Positions 1 through 6,469 of a DNA stretch of 14,740 nt are shown here, piece after piece. The stretch's first letter is position 1. Every line of letters starts with the position of its first letter. The translations under genes were made by a program, and so were the position numbers. Origin of the DNA: Bacillota bacterium (GTDB lineage Bacteria > Bacillota > Clostridia > Oscillospirales > Acutalibacteraceae); NCBI GenBank assembly GCA_009786275.1, contig WQTL01000497.1, forward strand, positions 1-14,740, written 5' to 3'. The notes below the pieces were generated by a model, which saw only the letters and a list, made by a program, of their open reading frames with translations, was not told where the DNA came from and searched no databases.

Positions 1-188
1 TCCCCGGCTTCAAGCCAGCGTTTGACTGTGTTGCAAGCGAAGGCATGGCGGAGATCGTAAAGCCTTTTCCCTTTGGCGGCGTCGCCAAACACCAGCGGGC
101 GTATCAACTGGAACGCGTATTCGAACGCGCGCGTATTGAACCGATGGCCATAGGAAGCAACGAAAAATGTCTGCTGTTGGGATGGCCG
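1..188 (-). pseudogene. Tyrosine recombinase fragment (catalytic core, runs off left edge)
   Basis: The minus strand reads as part of a phage/transposon-type tyrosine recombinase (site-specific DNA strand exchange). The frame contains FFVASYGHRFNTRAF and then RLYDLRHAFACNTVKRWLEAG, which holds the family's R-x-x-H-type box (DLRH; Arg-His codons at 45-50) followed by the usual W-x-x-x-G segment. The frame is closed by a TGA at 189-191, right where the neighbouring zinc-ribbon gene is interrupted, so the N-terminal part of the recombinase is missing. The C-terminal part with the catalytic Tyr would lie left of position 1 and is not visible. It differs in sequence type from the second recombinase stub at 609-790, so the two are not halves of one gene. 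I infer a remnant of an integrated element. Family assignment is firm; whether it is a complete pseudogene depends on sequence outside the window. Confidence 0.7.
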
Positions 189-481
189 TCAAACAGCTTT
201 CCGCAATTTTGGCACTCCCGCTGTATTTGCTCTTTGGAGTTTCGCTTCCTCTTTTTCTCTAAATACTTGCACTCTTCGCTGCAGTATATGCGATTCCCCA
301 CGGGCTCCGAATCTCCGCCAAAGATTTTTCCGCAAACGGGGCATTTCCGCCGAACGTACTTGTCGGGGCTTCGCTTCGCGCTGCGCTGCGCACGCTTGCA
401 TTCCGGGCTGCAATATTTCCGGCTGGAGTCACAAACAAATGTATTTCCGCATTGTTGGCATATCAGGCTTCTCTCGCTCAC
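104..481 (-). CDS. Triple zinc-ribbon small protein, C-terminally truncated
   Basis: Small Cys-rich protein with repeated zinc ribbons. Ribbon 1 is CQQCGNTF...RKYCSPECK, ribbon 2 is CPVCGKIFGG...NRIYCSEECK, and ribbon 3 starts CQNCGKLFDGHPNSR but loses its second Cys pair. After that Arg the frame runs into recombinase DNA and ends in an unrelated tail (to the stop at 104-106), so the protein is a 3'-truncated relic or chimera. Lys/Arg-rich linkers between ribbons suggest nucleic-acid binding, as in small proteins carried by mobile elements (inference). Start choice: an ATG exists at 500-502, but it lies inside a TATAAT-like -10 box and has no ribosome binding site. The GTG at 479-481 has GAGGTG six bases upstream, so I prefer it. 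The 5' end is therefore uncertain by seven codons. No enzymatic function can be assigned. Confidence 0.5.
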   Translation of the reverse strand: MSERSLICQQCGNTFVCDSSRKYCSPECKRAQRSAKRSPDKYVRRKCPVCGKIFGGDSEPVGNRIYCSEECKYLEKKRKRNSKEQIQRECQNCGKLFDGHPNSRHFSLLPMAIGSIRARSNTRSS

Positions 482-500
482 TTTTTTCACCTCGCAGTTC

Positions 501-506
501 ATTATA
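501..506 (-). promoter_or_regulatory. Extended -10 box for zinc-ribbon gene
   Basis: The minus strand reads TGATATAAT, a perfect TATAAT with an upstream TGn extension. No good -35 box is visible at 17-18 bases (TTTTCC or CTTTTC only), as is tolerated for extended -10 promoters. It overlaps the ATG at 500-502, which argues that translation begins at the downstream GTG (479-481). Confidence 0.4.
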
Positions 507-560
507 TCACGGTGAAGCCTCGCGGAAAAGTCGCCCAGCTATTTGACGCTTACCTAAAAA

Positions 561-594
561 AGACGGTTAGGCGTGTTGCCTGACCGTCTTTTTT
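561..594. terminator. Bidirectional rho-independent terminator
   Basis: AGACGGTTAGGC (561-572) pairs with GCCTGACCGTCT (578-589) through 12 pairs, one of them G-T, around the loop GTGTT. Six T follow on the plus strand (589-594) and six A precede it (556-561), giving a U-run on the minus transcript too. It lies between the two recombinase-related remnants and would stop minus-strand transcripts leaving the 609-790 stub. Confidence 0.85.
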
Positions 595-608
595 GTCATT
601 TATAGGGC

Positions 609-790
609 TTATCCAGCCTTGGCTGCCACGTCCGCGAACTTGTCAAAGGTCTGCGCGGCCCTAACTTCCGCGCTGGCAATCACGTGGGCGTATATATTGG
701 CTGTTGTGCTTGGCTGCGCGTGTCCGAGCTGACTGGATACTACGACCAGCGGTACACCGTCAGCGATCATCAAACTCGCGTATGTATTGA
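609..790 (-). pseudogene. Tyrosine recombinase C-terminal stub
   Basis: The last roughly 60 codons of an integrase-type tyrosine recombinase: TYASLMIADGVPLVVVSSQL, GHAQPSTTANIYAHVI, ending in an Ala-rich tail and a stop at 609-611. The GH box and the catalytic Tyr (IYAH; codon 690-692) are visible. The preceding D-L-R-H box, which should directly precede TYASL, is gone: the frame reads MVIFN there. The open frame continues upstream into the antisense of the glycyl radical gene, where it no longer resembles an integrase, so the homology must stop at about 790-830. This is a dead 3' fragment of an integrated phage or conjugative element, distinct from the recombinase at 1-188. Family identification is strong; the exact 5' breakpoint is approximate. 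Confidence 0.75.
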
Positions 791-879
791 AAATGACCAT
801 GAGCCGATTGTTGGCCGTGAAAGCTGGATACGAGCGCCAACAGCAAAATTGAGATGAAATTGTGCTGACGCAAAAAAGA

Positions 880-908
880 TTGCGCCAACACTGAAAACAT
901 GCTATACT
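880..908 (+). promoter_or_regulatory. Promoter of glycyl radical operon
   Basis: TTGCGC (880-885), exactly 17 bases, then TATACT (903-908) with a TGC extension just before the -10. The ATG follows 39 bases after the -10. The pattern is nearly the same as the promoter of the anti-sigma-like gene (4936-4964), with AAACATGCTATACT identical in both. It lies just beyond the recombinase stub, so the operon has its own promoter and does not depend on the element remnant. Confidence 0.75.
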
Positions 909-947
909 ATAAAATACAGCATCCATTACCGTAAAGGAACCGCTATC

Positions 948-3074
948 ATGACCGAACGCATTGAAAAACTGGTTGAACTGGTGCTGCGCGGGGCACTCTT
1001 CCCGCAAATAACGCCGGTTGAATATGACAGGGAGGATCTGCTGCTGCCGCCCGTGGCGATGTCGGCCAAGCGGCTGCGGGAGTATATGCTGGCGCAGGAG
1101 CCAATCCTGAATGACTGGTGCTCCATGACCGGCGCCTTCCTCTTCGACGGCTCGGTGGAGGGCGATTTCTTTCACCGCAAGGGGCACAAGGCCTTGCAGG
1201 AAATCAACCGCGCGTTCTATAACAAGCCTATTGAGAGATTCCTCACCTTTGAGTGGCAGCACTCGGTGGCGGATTTCAGCGATGTGATCCAGCACGGCGT
1301 GGAGGGCTTTCTGCGGCGAATCGATCAAAGCCGCAAGGCCCACACCGAACACGATGCGCTGGAATTCCTGGACGCCCTGAAAACCGCCTGCCATGCCATC
1401 ATCGGCAGGGCTGAAAAATGTGCCCGCGGAGCTGAAGAAATGGCGGCAAAGACAGAAAACTCAGAAACAGCAGCTAAGCTCACCAAGCTTTCTCGGGCAC
1501 TCTTGCGAGTCCCAAATCAACCGGCCCGCAGCTTTTATGAAGCTGTGCTGTGCCTGTACTTCTGCCATTCCTTTTTGCCGGACAGCATAGGGCTCATTGA
1601 CCGGTATTTGTATCCCTACTATCGAAAGGACATCGACAGCGGCGCAATGACAAAAGCGCAGGCTGCCGAGATTTTGCAGGAGCTGTTCATCGGCCTGCAA
1701 TCGCATGTGTCGCCGGAAAACAAATGCTTCACCCGGGGCGGGGAATGCCATTTCGCCATCGGCGGCTATACCCCGGAGGGCAAGGACGGCTTCAACGAGC
1801 TGTCGCGGCTGATTCTGGATTCGCTGATGGAGCTGCCGCTATTTATTCCGCAGGTTACCTTGCGCTGGACGAAAAAGACGCCCTACGAGCATTTCCGGTA
1901 TGCCATGGAATACGCGCGCGCAGACCCCCACCAGCGCATCGCCTTTGTCAGCGACGAGCCGCGTGTGAAGGCGCTCACCGAGATCGCGGGGCTGCCCTAT
2001 GTGGACGCGGTGAACTACAGCATGACCGGCTGCAACGAGCCAGCCCTGCCCGGCGGCGTGTTCTTCGGCAACATGGCGGCGAATTCGGCGCTTTCTATCA
2101 CCAACACGCTATATAATCACGAGGACGAGGCCATCGCCTGCGCCGACTTCGAGGCGTTCTATGCGCTGTTCGAGCAAGAACTCGTGAAGCTGATGGAGCT
2201 GGAGGTGGAATACAACAACAAATTTGACCGCGCCAAAGCCCGCGATGTAAACATCATCAGCAGCCTGTTCGTCCGGGGGCCCATCGAAAACGCCAAAAGC
2301 ATGACCCAGGGCGGGTGCGACCTGGCAATCTCCAGCGGCAACATGGGCATCGGCCTGGTCACGGTCATCGATTCCCTGGTTGCGATTAAGCAATTTGTAT
2401 ACGACGAAAAGCGCGTGACAATGCAAGAACTCATGCAAGCGCTGAAGGCCGACTGGGCTGGGCATGCGTCCCTGCGCGCTGCCATACGCAACACCGTCAG
2501 CTTTTTCGGCAACAACGACGACCGCTCCAACGGCATCGCCAGCAGAGTAACGGGCAGCATCTATCGCTTTTATAGAGGCAAGAAAAACGACTTCGGCTAT
2601 CCATACCTGATGGGCGACCTGGTGGGCTACAACCCGCACCAGCAGTACTTCGGGGCCCTCACCGAGGCCACCCCGGACGGGCGGCACAGCGGCGAACAGA
2701 TTTCGTTCGGCATGGGGCCGGTGGGCGGCAGGGACCGGGAGGGCCTGACGGCGCTGCTGGCCTGCGTGGCGAACGCGCACAAAACCGGCATCTCCTGCGG
2801 CGCAAGCGTGACCAATCTCCTGCTGGACGAGCGCCTTGTGAAGGACGACGCGCATTTCGAGAAGACCGTCTGCCTGCTGGAGACGTATTTCCGCATGGGC
2901 GGCCTGCATGTCCAACTGAACCATATGTCGAAAGAAGACCTGGTGAAGGCGAAGGCCGACCCGGCGAGCCACAAAAATTTGCGGGTGCGCGTTTCGGGCT
3001 TCTCGGATTACTTTGTGCTGCTGCCGGAGGGCCTACAAGAAGAAATCCTCACCAGGACAGAGGTGGGCGCGTGA
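948..3074 (+). CDS. Glycyl radical enzyme, CxE type, unknown substrate
   Basis: A 708-residue member of the pyruvate formate-lyase/glycyl radical enzyme family, which uses a backbone glycyl radical to make a cysteine thiyl radical for anaerobic C-C, C-O, C-N or C-S cleavage. Visible landmarks are the active-site loop TGCNEP (thiyl Cys362, likely base Glu364), the region TPDGRHSGEQISFG at 575-588, and the C-terminal glycyl loop RVSGFSDYF with Gly684. It is not pyruvate formate-lyase itself, which has a Cys-Cys pair; the C-x-E layout is that of the dehydratase/lyase/decarboxylase branches. Those usually read GCVE, so Asn363 is atypical. At 708 residues it is shorter than most characterised members (roughly 760-900). 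AAAGGA lies nine bases before the ATG. The stop overlaps the activase start (GTGA). No transporter, microcompartment or dehydrogenase gene adjoins it, so the substrate is unknown. Confidence 0.93.
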   Translation: MTERIEKLVELVLRGALFPQITPVEYDREDLLLPPVAMSAKRLREYMLAQEPILNDWCSMTGAFLFDGSVEGDFFHRKGHKALQEINRAFYNKPIERFLTFEWQHSVADFSDVIQHGVEGFLRRIDQSRKAHTEHDALEFLDALKTACHAIIGRAEKCARGAEEMAAKTENSETAAKLTKLSRALLRVPNQPARSFYEAVLCLYFCHSFLPDSIGLIDRYLYPYYRKDIDSGAMTKAQAAEILQELFIGLQSHVSPENKCFTRGGECHFAIGGYTPEGKDGFNELSRLILDSLMELPLFIPQVTLRWTKKTPYEHFRYAMEYARADPHQRIAFVSDEPRVKALTEIAGLPYVDAVNYSMTGCNEPALPGGVFFGNMAANSALSITNTLYNHEDEAIACADFEAFYALFEQELVKLMELEVEYNNKFDRAKARDVNIISSLFVRGPIENAKSMTQGGCDLAISSGNMGIGLVTVIDSLVAIKQFVYDEKRVTMQELMQALKADWAGHASLRAAIRNTVSFFGNNDDRSNGIASRVTGSIYRFYRGKKNDFGYPYLMGDLVGYNPHQQYFGALTEATPDGRHSGEQISFGMGPVGGRDREGLTALLACVANAHKTGISCGASVTNLLLDERLVKDDAHFEKTVCLLETYFRMGGLHVQLNHMSKEDLVKAKADPASHKNLRVRVSGFSDYFVLLPEGLQEEILTRTEVGA

Positions 3075-3829
3075 AGGCAATGCTGTTCGACATCCAGGGC
3101 GGCTCCTATGTGGACGGGCCGGGTGTGCGCACGACCTTGTTTTTCAAAGGCTGCAACCTGAACTGCGCGTGGTGCCACAACCCGGAGGGCATCAGCCCGC
3201 ACAGGCAACGCATGTTTTTCAAGGACAAGTGCAGCGGCTGCGGGCAGTGCCGCGCGGTGTGCGAGCATGCGCCCTGCGTCCTGTGCGGCAGATGCGCCGA
3301 GGTCTGCCCGGTGGGAGCGAAAAAAATTTGCGGCAGGGAATACACCGTGGAGGAGCTCTTCGGCCGGGTGCAGCGCGATAAAGATTTTTACACGGCCACA
3401 GGCGGCGGCGTGACCTGCTCCGGCGGGGAATGCATGCTGCAAATCGAGTTTCTGGAAGCGTTTTTGCGCCGCTGCAAGGAAGCTGAAATTCACACTGCAG
3501 TAGATACGGCGGGCCATGTCCCCTTCGCGTATTTCGAACGAATTTTGCCCCATACTGACTTGTTTTTGTACGACATCAAAGCCCTCGACAGCCAGCTGCA
3601 CAAGCAACTGACCGGTGTTGACAACCAGTTGATTCTGTCCAATTTTGAAGCACTGGCGCAGCTTGCCCCTGAAAAGCTGCTTGCGCGCGTGCCGGTCGTC
3701 CCGGGCGCGAACGAGGGCGAACAGGCCGAAATCGCGGAATATTTGAAGAAACGCGGGATTGCGGCGGAGTTTTTGCCCTACCACGCGATGGGTGAGGGGA
3801 AACGGGCGGCGTTGGGGCTGAAGAGCTAG
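3071..3829 (+). CDS. Glycyl radical enzyme activating enzyme (radical SAM)
   Basis: A 252-residue radical SAM activase that would install the glycyl radical on the enzyme encoded just upstream, using S-adenosylmethionine and a [4Fe-4S] cluster. CNLNCAWC gives the cluster ligands Cys28, Cys32 and Cys35. Two further ferredoxin-type cluster motifs follow: Cys54/57/60/64 and Cys69/72/75/79-Pro. Only four residues separate them, a compact arrangement. TGGGVTCSGGECMLQ (110-124) is the family's SAM-binding Gly-rich strand, and the D-I-K box (168-170) is also present. It starts at a GTG overlapping the upstream stop by four bases, with GAGG seven bases before; an internal ATG at 3080 is possible but has poorer spacing. 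The overlap points to translational coupling. At 252 residues it is slightly short for a two-cluster activase (about 300). Confidence 0.93.
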   Translation: MKAMLFDIQGGSYVDGPGVRTTLFFKGCNLNCAWCHNPEGISPHRQRMFFKDKCSGCGQCRAVCEHAPCVLCGRCAEVCPVGAKKICGREYTVEELFGRVQRDKDFYTATGGGVTCSGGECMLQIEFLEAFLRRCKEAEIHTAVDTAGHVPFAYFERILPHTDLFLYDIKALDSQLHKQLTGVDNQLILSNFEALAQLAPEKLLARVPVVPGANEGEQAEIAEYLKKRGIAAEFLPYHAMGEGKRAALGLKS

Positions 3830-3922
3830 ATCCCGGAGCCAGAAACCCTTGTGTACTGCTTCTGTCACATGGTCCCGAAAAAATCAACCCGCATCCAAAT
3901 CCAGCCGAACAGCATGATGAAC

Positions 3923-4873
3923 TTAAATCCGGTTCCAGAAATTCGATTCGCAGCAAGGCACAAAAAACGCAGTGCCTTGCTGTTTCAGTTCTCCTTGCGC
4001 CACGTCCCCGGGCTCCCCCTTCCCGGCTTCGCGCCTGTGTTTTTGTATGCCGGTGATCAAAAATATGCCGCCGGCGGCGCACCCGGCCAGGAAGAAAAAC
4101 AAGAAAAATTTGACGCTGAACAATTGAAACAGGCAGGCGAACAGCCCGCCGGAGATCACGCAGACGCCCGCTTTGATCAAGCCGTTGAACTTCGCGTAGC
4201 GGATGACGGCGAACAACAGCCAGGCGAACAGCGCGCACGCGGTCGTGATGAGCAGCGCGGGCTTCCAGTAGGTCTCGGGGTTCCCGTATTTTCCGCAGGC
4301 CACAATCAGCGCGTAGAGCAGCGCCGTGTCGATGATCATTGTGATCAGGCCCTTGCTGCGTGAAAAGGGCTTTTTCAGGCGCAGCGAACGCAGCACCAGC
4401 GGCGCGAACACGGACGTCAAAACAAGCATGGAGGACAGCGACGCCGCCGCGAACCATCCGCCGTGGCCGTAACGGGCGCAGGCCCATAGAAATAAGTTCC
4501 AGCTCGCGAAGGCGCTCGTGACGGCGTACAGCCATCTTCTCCGCGCGGCGATGAAGGGGACCGCAACGGGCAGCGCGATGGTCGTCATGGCGGTGAGCAC
4601 GAGGAAGAACCAGTTCAGGGCATGGGCGGTGACGAGATTGATTACCAACGAGATCAGCACCGGGACCGCCAGACCGCCCGCGGCGCAGATGCCAGCGGCG
4701 ACGGGCTTCCGGTTTTTCCGGTTGCGGGTTCCGCCGCCCAGCCGCTCCGACGCCGCTTTGCAGGATTCGCATTCCGACAGGTGCTCCTCCACGATCCGCC
4801 TGCTGGAATCGCTGCACGCGTTGTCGTGGCAGAGCGGCAGCAGGTCTTTGACCGTATCGCAGGGATATTGCAT
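3923..4873 (-). CDS. Anti-sigma-like zf-HC2 multi-pass membrane protein
   Basis: A 316-residue protein beginning with a zf-HC2/ZAS zinc-finger domain: a D-L-L-P-L-C segment at 10-15, then H31-x3-C35-x2-C38 inside VEEHLSECESCKA, the signature of anti-sigma factors that bind ECF sigma factors in the cytoplasm. About eight hydrophobic segments follow (roughly 57-82, 86-108, 115-132, 139-161, 175-194, 205-224, 233-251, 254-276), so most of the protein is in the membrane. No sigma factor gene is adjacent in the window, so the partner is unknown and the anti-sigma role is inferred from the domain. AAAGGACGG lies about ten bases before the ATG. The last 25 or so codons include a perfect 11-bp inverted repeat, and the tail KQQGTAFFVPCCESNFWNRI looks unlike the rest, so the natural C-terminus may have been replaced. 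It is convergent with the activase gene, with no terminator visible in the 93-bp gap. Confidence 0.72.
   Translation of the reverse strand: MQYPCDTVKDLLPLCHDNACSDSSRRIVEEHLSECESCKAASERLGGGTRNRKNRKPVAAGICAAGGLAVPVLISLVINLVTAHALNWFFLVLTAMTTIALPVAVPFIAARRRWLYAVTSAFASWNLFLWACARYGHGGWFAAASLSSMLVLTSVFAPLVLRSLRLKKPFSRSKGLITMIIDTALLYALIVACGKYGNPETYWKPALLITTACALFAWLLFAVIRYAKFNGLIKAGVCVISGGLFACLFQLFSVKFFLFFFLAGCAAGGIFLITGIQKHRREAGKGEPGDVAQGELKQQGTAFFVPCCESNFWNRI
3951..3982. repeat. Perfect 11-bp inverted repeat inside a 3' coding end
   Basis: CAGCAAGGCAC (3951-3961) and GTGCCTTGCTG (3972-3982) are perfect inverse complements around a 10-base A-rich loop. It lies within the last codons of the minus-strand anti-sigma-like gene. 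On neither strand does a proper T-run follow the stem, so it is not a standard terminator. It may be a hairpin at the transcript end or an inserted palindromic repeat. Confidence 0.6.
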
Positions 4874-4935
4874 GATTTTTCCGTCCTTTCCCGCATTCGG
4901 AGGCTCTTCCCGGCGTTTCCGGCCCGCCTATGGGA

Positions 4936-4964
4936 AGTATAGCATGTTTCCGGCGGGGGCGCAA
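4936..4964 (-). promoter_or_regulatory. Promoter of anti-sigma-like gene
   Basis: The minus strand reads TTGCGC (4964-4959), 17 bases, then TATACT (4941-4936) with a TGC extension. It lies 62 bases upstream of the ATG at 4873. It shares TTGCGCC and AAACATGCTATACT with the glycyl radical operon promoter, 24 of 29 positions overall. Confidence 0.7.
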
Positions 4965-5076
4965 CATTTTTTGCGCAGCCCAAGCAACATATCCCCTAAA
5001 AAGTCTTTGCTTTTTTTCGCGTTATGTTATACTTGGATTCGCTTATATTAGGCGGCGATAAAGGCCAAGCTTTCTC

Positions 5077-5105
5077 TTGCCAAATTAATGCGGCTATGAT
5101 ATACT
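5077..5105 (+). promoter_or_regulatory. Promoter of metallophosphoesterase gene
   Basis: TTGCCA (5077-5082), 17 bases, then TATACT (5100-5105) with a TGA extension, 29 bases before the ATG. A second weaker candidate lies upstream: TATACT at 5028-5033 with a TGT extension but no well-spaced -35 box. Confidence 0.7.
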
Positions 5106-5134
5106 CATGAAAAGAACGCAAGGAGGGGTCCTTT

Positions 5135-6433
5135 ATGCGCAGACTATCCGCCATCGCCCTCAGCGCGGCCCTGCTGCTGGGCTGCTTCGCCCTGCCCGCT
5201 TCGGCGGCGGAGCCTGCCGTCACCCGGGTGGTGACGACCTTCTACGGGCCCGGGGCGCAGGGCTTTCACTGGTACACCGGCGACAAAACAGACAGCGTGG
5301 TCACCATTGGCGGGAAGAGCTATACCGGCACGGCGAAGAAGTTCCAGGGGGCCTGGGCGCACTGCGTGGCGGCGGAGGGCCTGGAGCCCGGCAGGACCTA
5401 TACTTACAAAATCGGGGGCTGCGAGGGCAGGTTCAGGACCGACCCGGGCCGGGGCGCGCCGATGAATTTCATCGTCGGCGGCGACCCGCAGGCCACGGGG
5501 CTGGACGGGTTCCGGCTTTCCGCGAACATTTTTAAGGCCGCCTTCAGGGACTATCCGCAGGCCGATTTCTACGCCATCGTGGGCGACTTGACCCAGAACA
5601 GCACCGGCGAAGAGTGGGACCTGTTCTTCCGGGAGTTCGAGAGCATCCACGCGGGGACCACCCTCGTGCCCGTCTCCGGGAACCACGACGGCTTCCTCAA
5701 ATGGGGCTGGTTTCAGAACATGTTCACCCTGAAGGAGCAGCGCAACTACACCAACCTCAGCGGCGTCTATTACTCCTTCGACTACGGCGACGCCCATTTC
5801 GCCGTGCTCAACACCAACGACTGGTTCCATGTGGGTTCGGCGCAGGTCAACTGGCTCATCAACGACATGAGCTCCAGCGACGCCCGATGGAAGATCATCC
5901 TCTGCCACAAGCCCGTCTATTTCCACGGCGAAATGGCGCCGGACTGCCTGGCGCTGCGCCGCGCGCTGGCGCCCGTCTGCGACCTGCTGGGCATCGACAT
6001 GGTGCTCTGCGGCCACGAGCACAGCTACTACCGCAGCGCTCCGCTCCAGGGCTATGGGGCCGCCGACGCGCCGCACTGCGGGGACAGCCTGTTCGCCGAC
6101 CCCGAGGGCACGATGTACGTCATGCCCGGCGCGGCGGGCGGGCGGGGCGGCGACTCCCCCACCTTCGCCCACATCGCCATCGACGGGGATACGCTGACCT
6201 ACCGCGCCCGCGCCTACGACAAGGAGACCGGCCTGACCCGCCAGCGCGACACCTTCGTTATCCGGAAGACGCGGCCCGCCGAACCCGCCGTCTGCCAGGC
6301 GAAGCTCCCCACGGACCCGGCGCTCACCCTGCCCGGCCAGTTGCTGCGCTTTATCGTGACGCTCTCGGCGGTGCTCGCGGGGGACTATATTTTCCACGGG
6401 CTGCTGATCGAGGCGATCAGGGACGGGTTTTAG
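5135..6433 (+). CDS. Secreted purple-acid-phosphatase-like metallophosphoesterase
   Basis: A 432-residue exported calcineurin-type phosphoesterase, likely cleaving phosphate mono- or diesters outside the membrane. Residues 1-25 are a signal peptide ending ASAA. Residues about 28-103 form an Ig/fibronectin-like N-terminal domain of the purple acid phosphatase type. The catalytic domain carries the dinuclear metal motifs in order: GGDPQ (Asp117), GDLTQN (Asp151), GNHD (Asn183, His184), CHKP (His258) and GHEH (His294, His296). All expected ligands are present, so it should be active. After about residue 375 an unusual tail follows with a hydrophobic stretch (roughly 399-425) that might tether it to the membrane. 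AAGGAGGGG lies six bases before the ATG, a very strong site. The gene ends 36 bases from the convergent stop of the glycoside hydrolase gene. The substrate is not deducible. Confidence 0.9.
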   Translation: MRRLSAIALSAALLLGCFALPASAAEPAVTRVVTTFYGPGAQGFHWYTGDKTDSVVTIGGKSYTGTAKKFQGAWAHCVAAEGLEPGRTYTYKIGGCEGRFRTDPGRGAPMNFIVGGDPQATGLDGFRLSANIFKAAFRDYPQADFYAIVGDLTQNSTGEEWDLFFREFESIHAGTTLVPVSGNHDGFLKWGWFQNMFTLKEQRNYTNLSGVYYSFDYGDAHFAVLNTNDWFHVGSAQVNWLINDMSSSDARWKIILCHKPVYFHGEMAPDCLALRRALAPVCDLLGIDMVLCGHEHSYYRSAPLQGYGAADAPHCGDSLFADPEGTMYVMPGAAGGRGGDSPTFAHIAIDGDTLTYRARAYDKETGLTRQRDTFVIRKTRPAEPAVCQAKLPTDPALTLPGQLLRFIVTLSAVLAGDYIFHGLLIEAIRDGF

Positions 6434-6469
6434 GGAGGGGGGCGGCCGGAGGGCGGTCCACGCTGCGTG

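Noticed and set aside
791..1394. N-terminal part of the long minus-strand frame ending in the integrase stub
   Set aside because: It lies antisense to the glycyl radical gene and no longer resembles an integrase, so only the part up to about 790 is kept.
948..3074. Pyruvate formate-lyase (pflB) or choline trimethylamine-lyase (cutC) as the name for the glycyl radical enzyme
   Set aside because: The Cys-Cys pair of pyruvate formate-lyase is absent, and the loop reads GCNE, not the GCVE usual in the named CxE lyases; no microcompartment genes are present.
3576..4967. A 463-codon minus-strand frame overlapping the activase and anti-sigma-like genes
   Set aside because: Arg/Ala-rich with no recognisable domain, while the overlapping 316-residue frame has the zf-HC2 motif and membrane helices.
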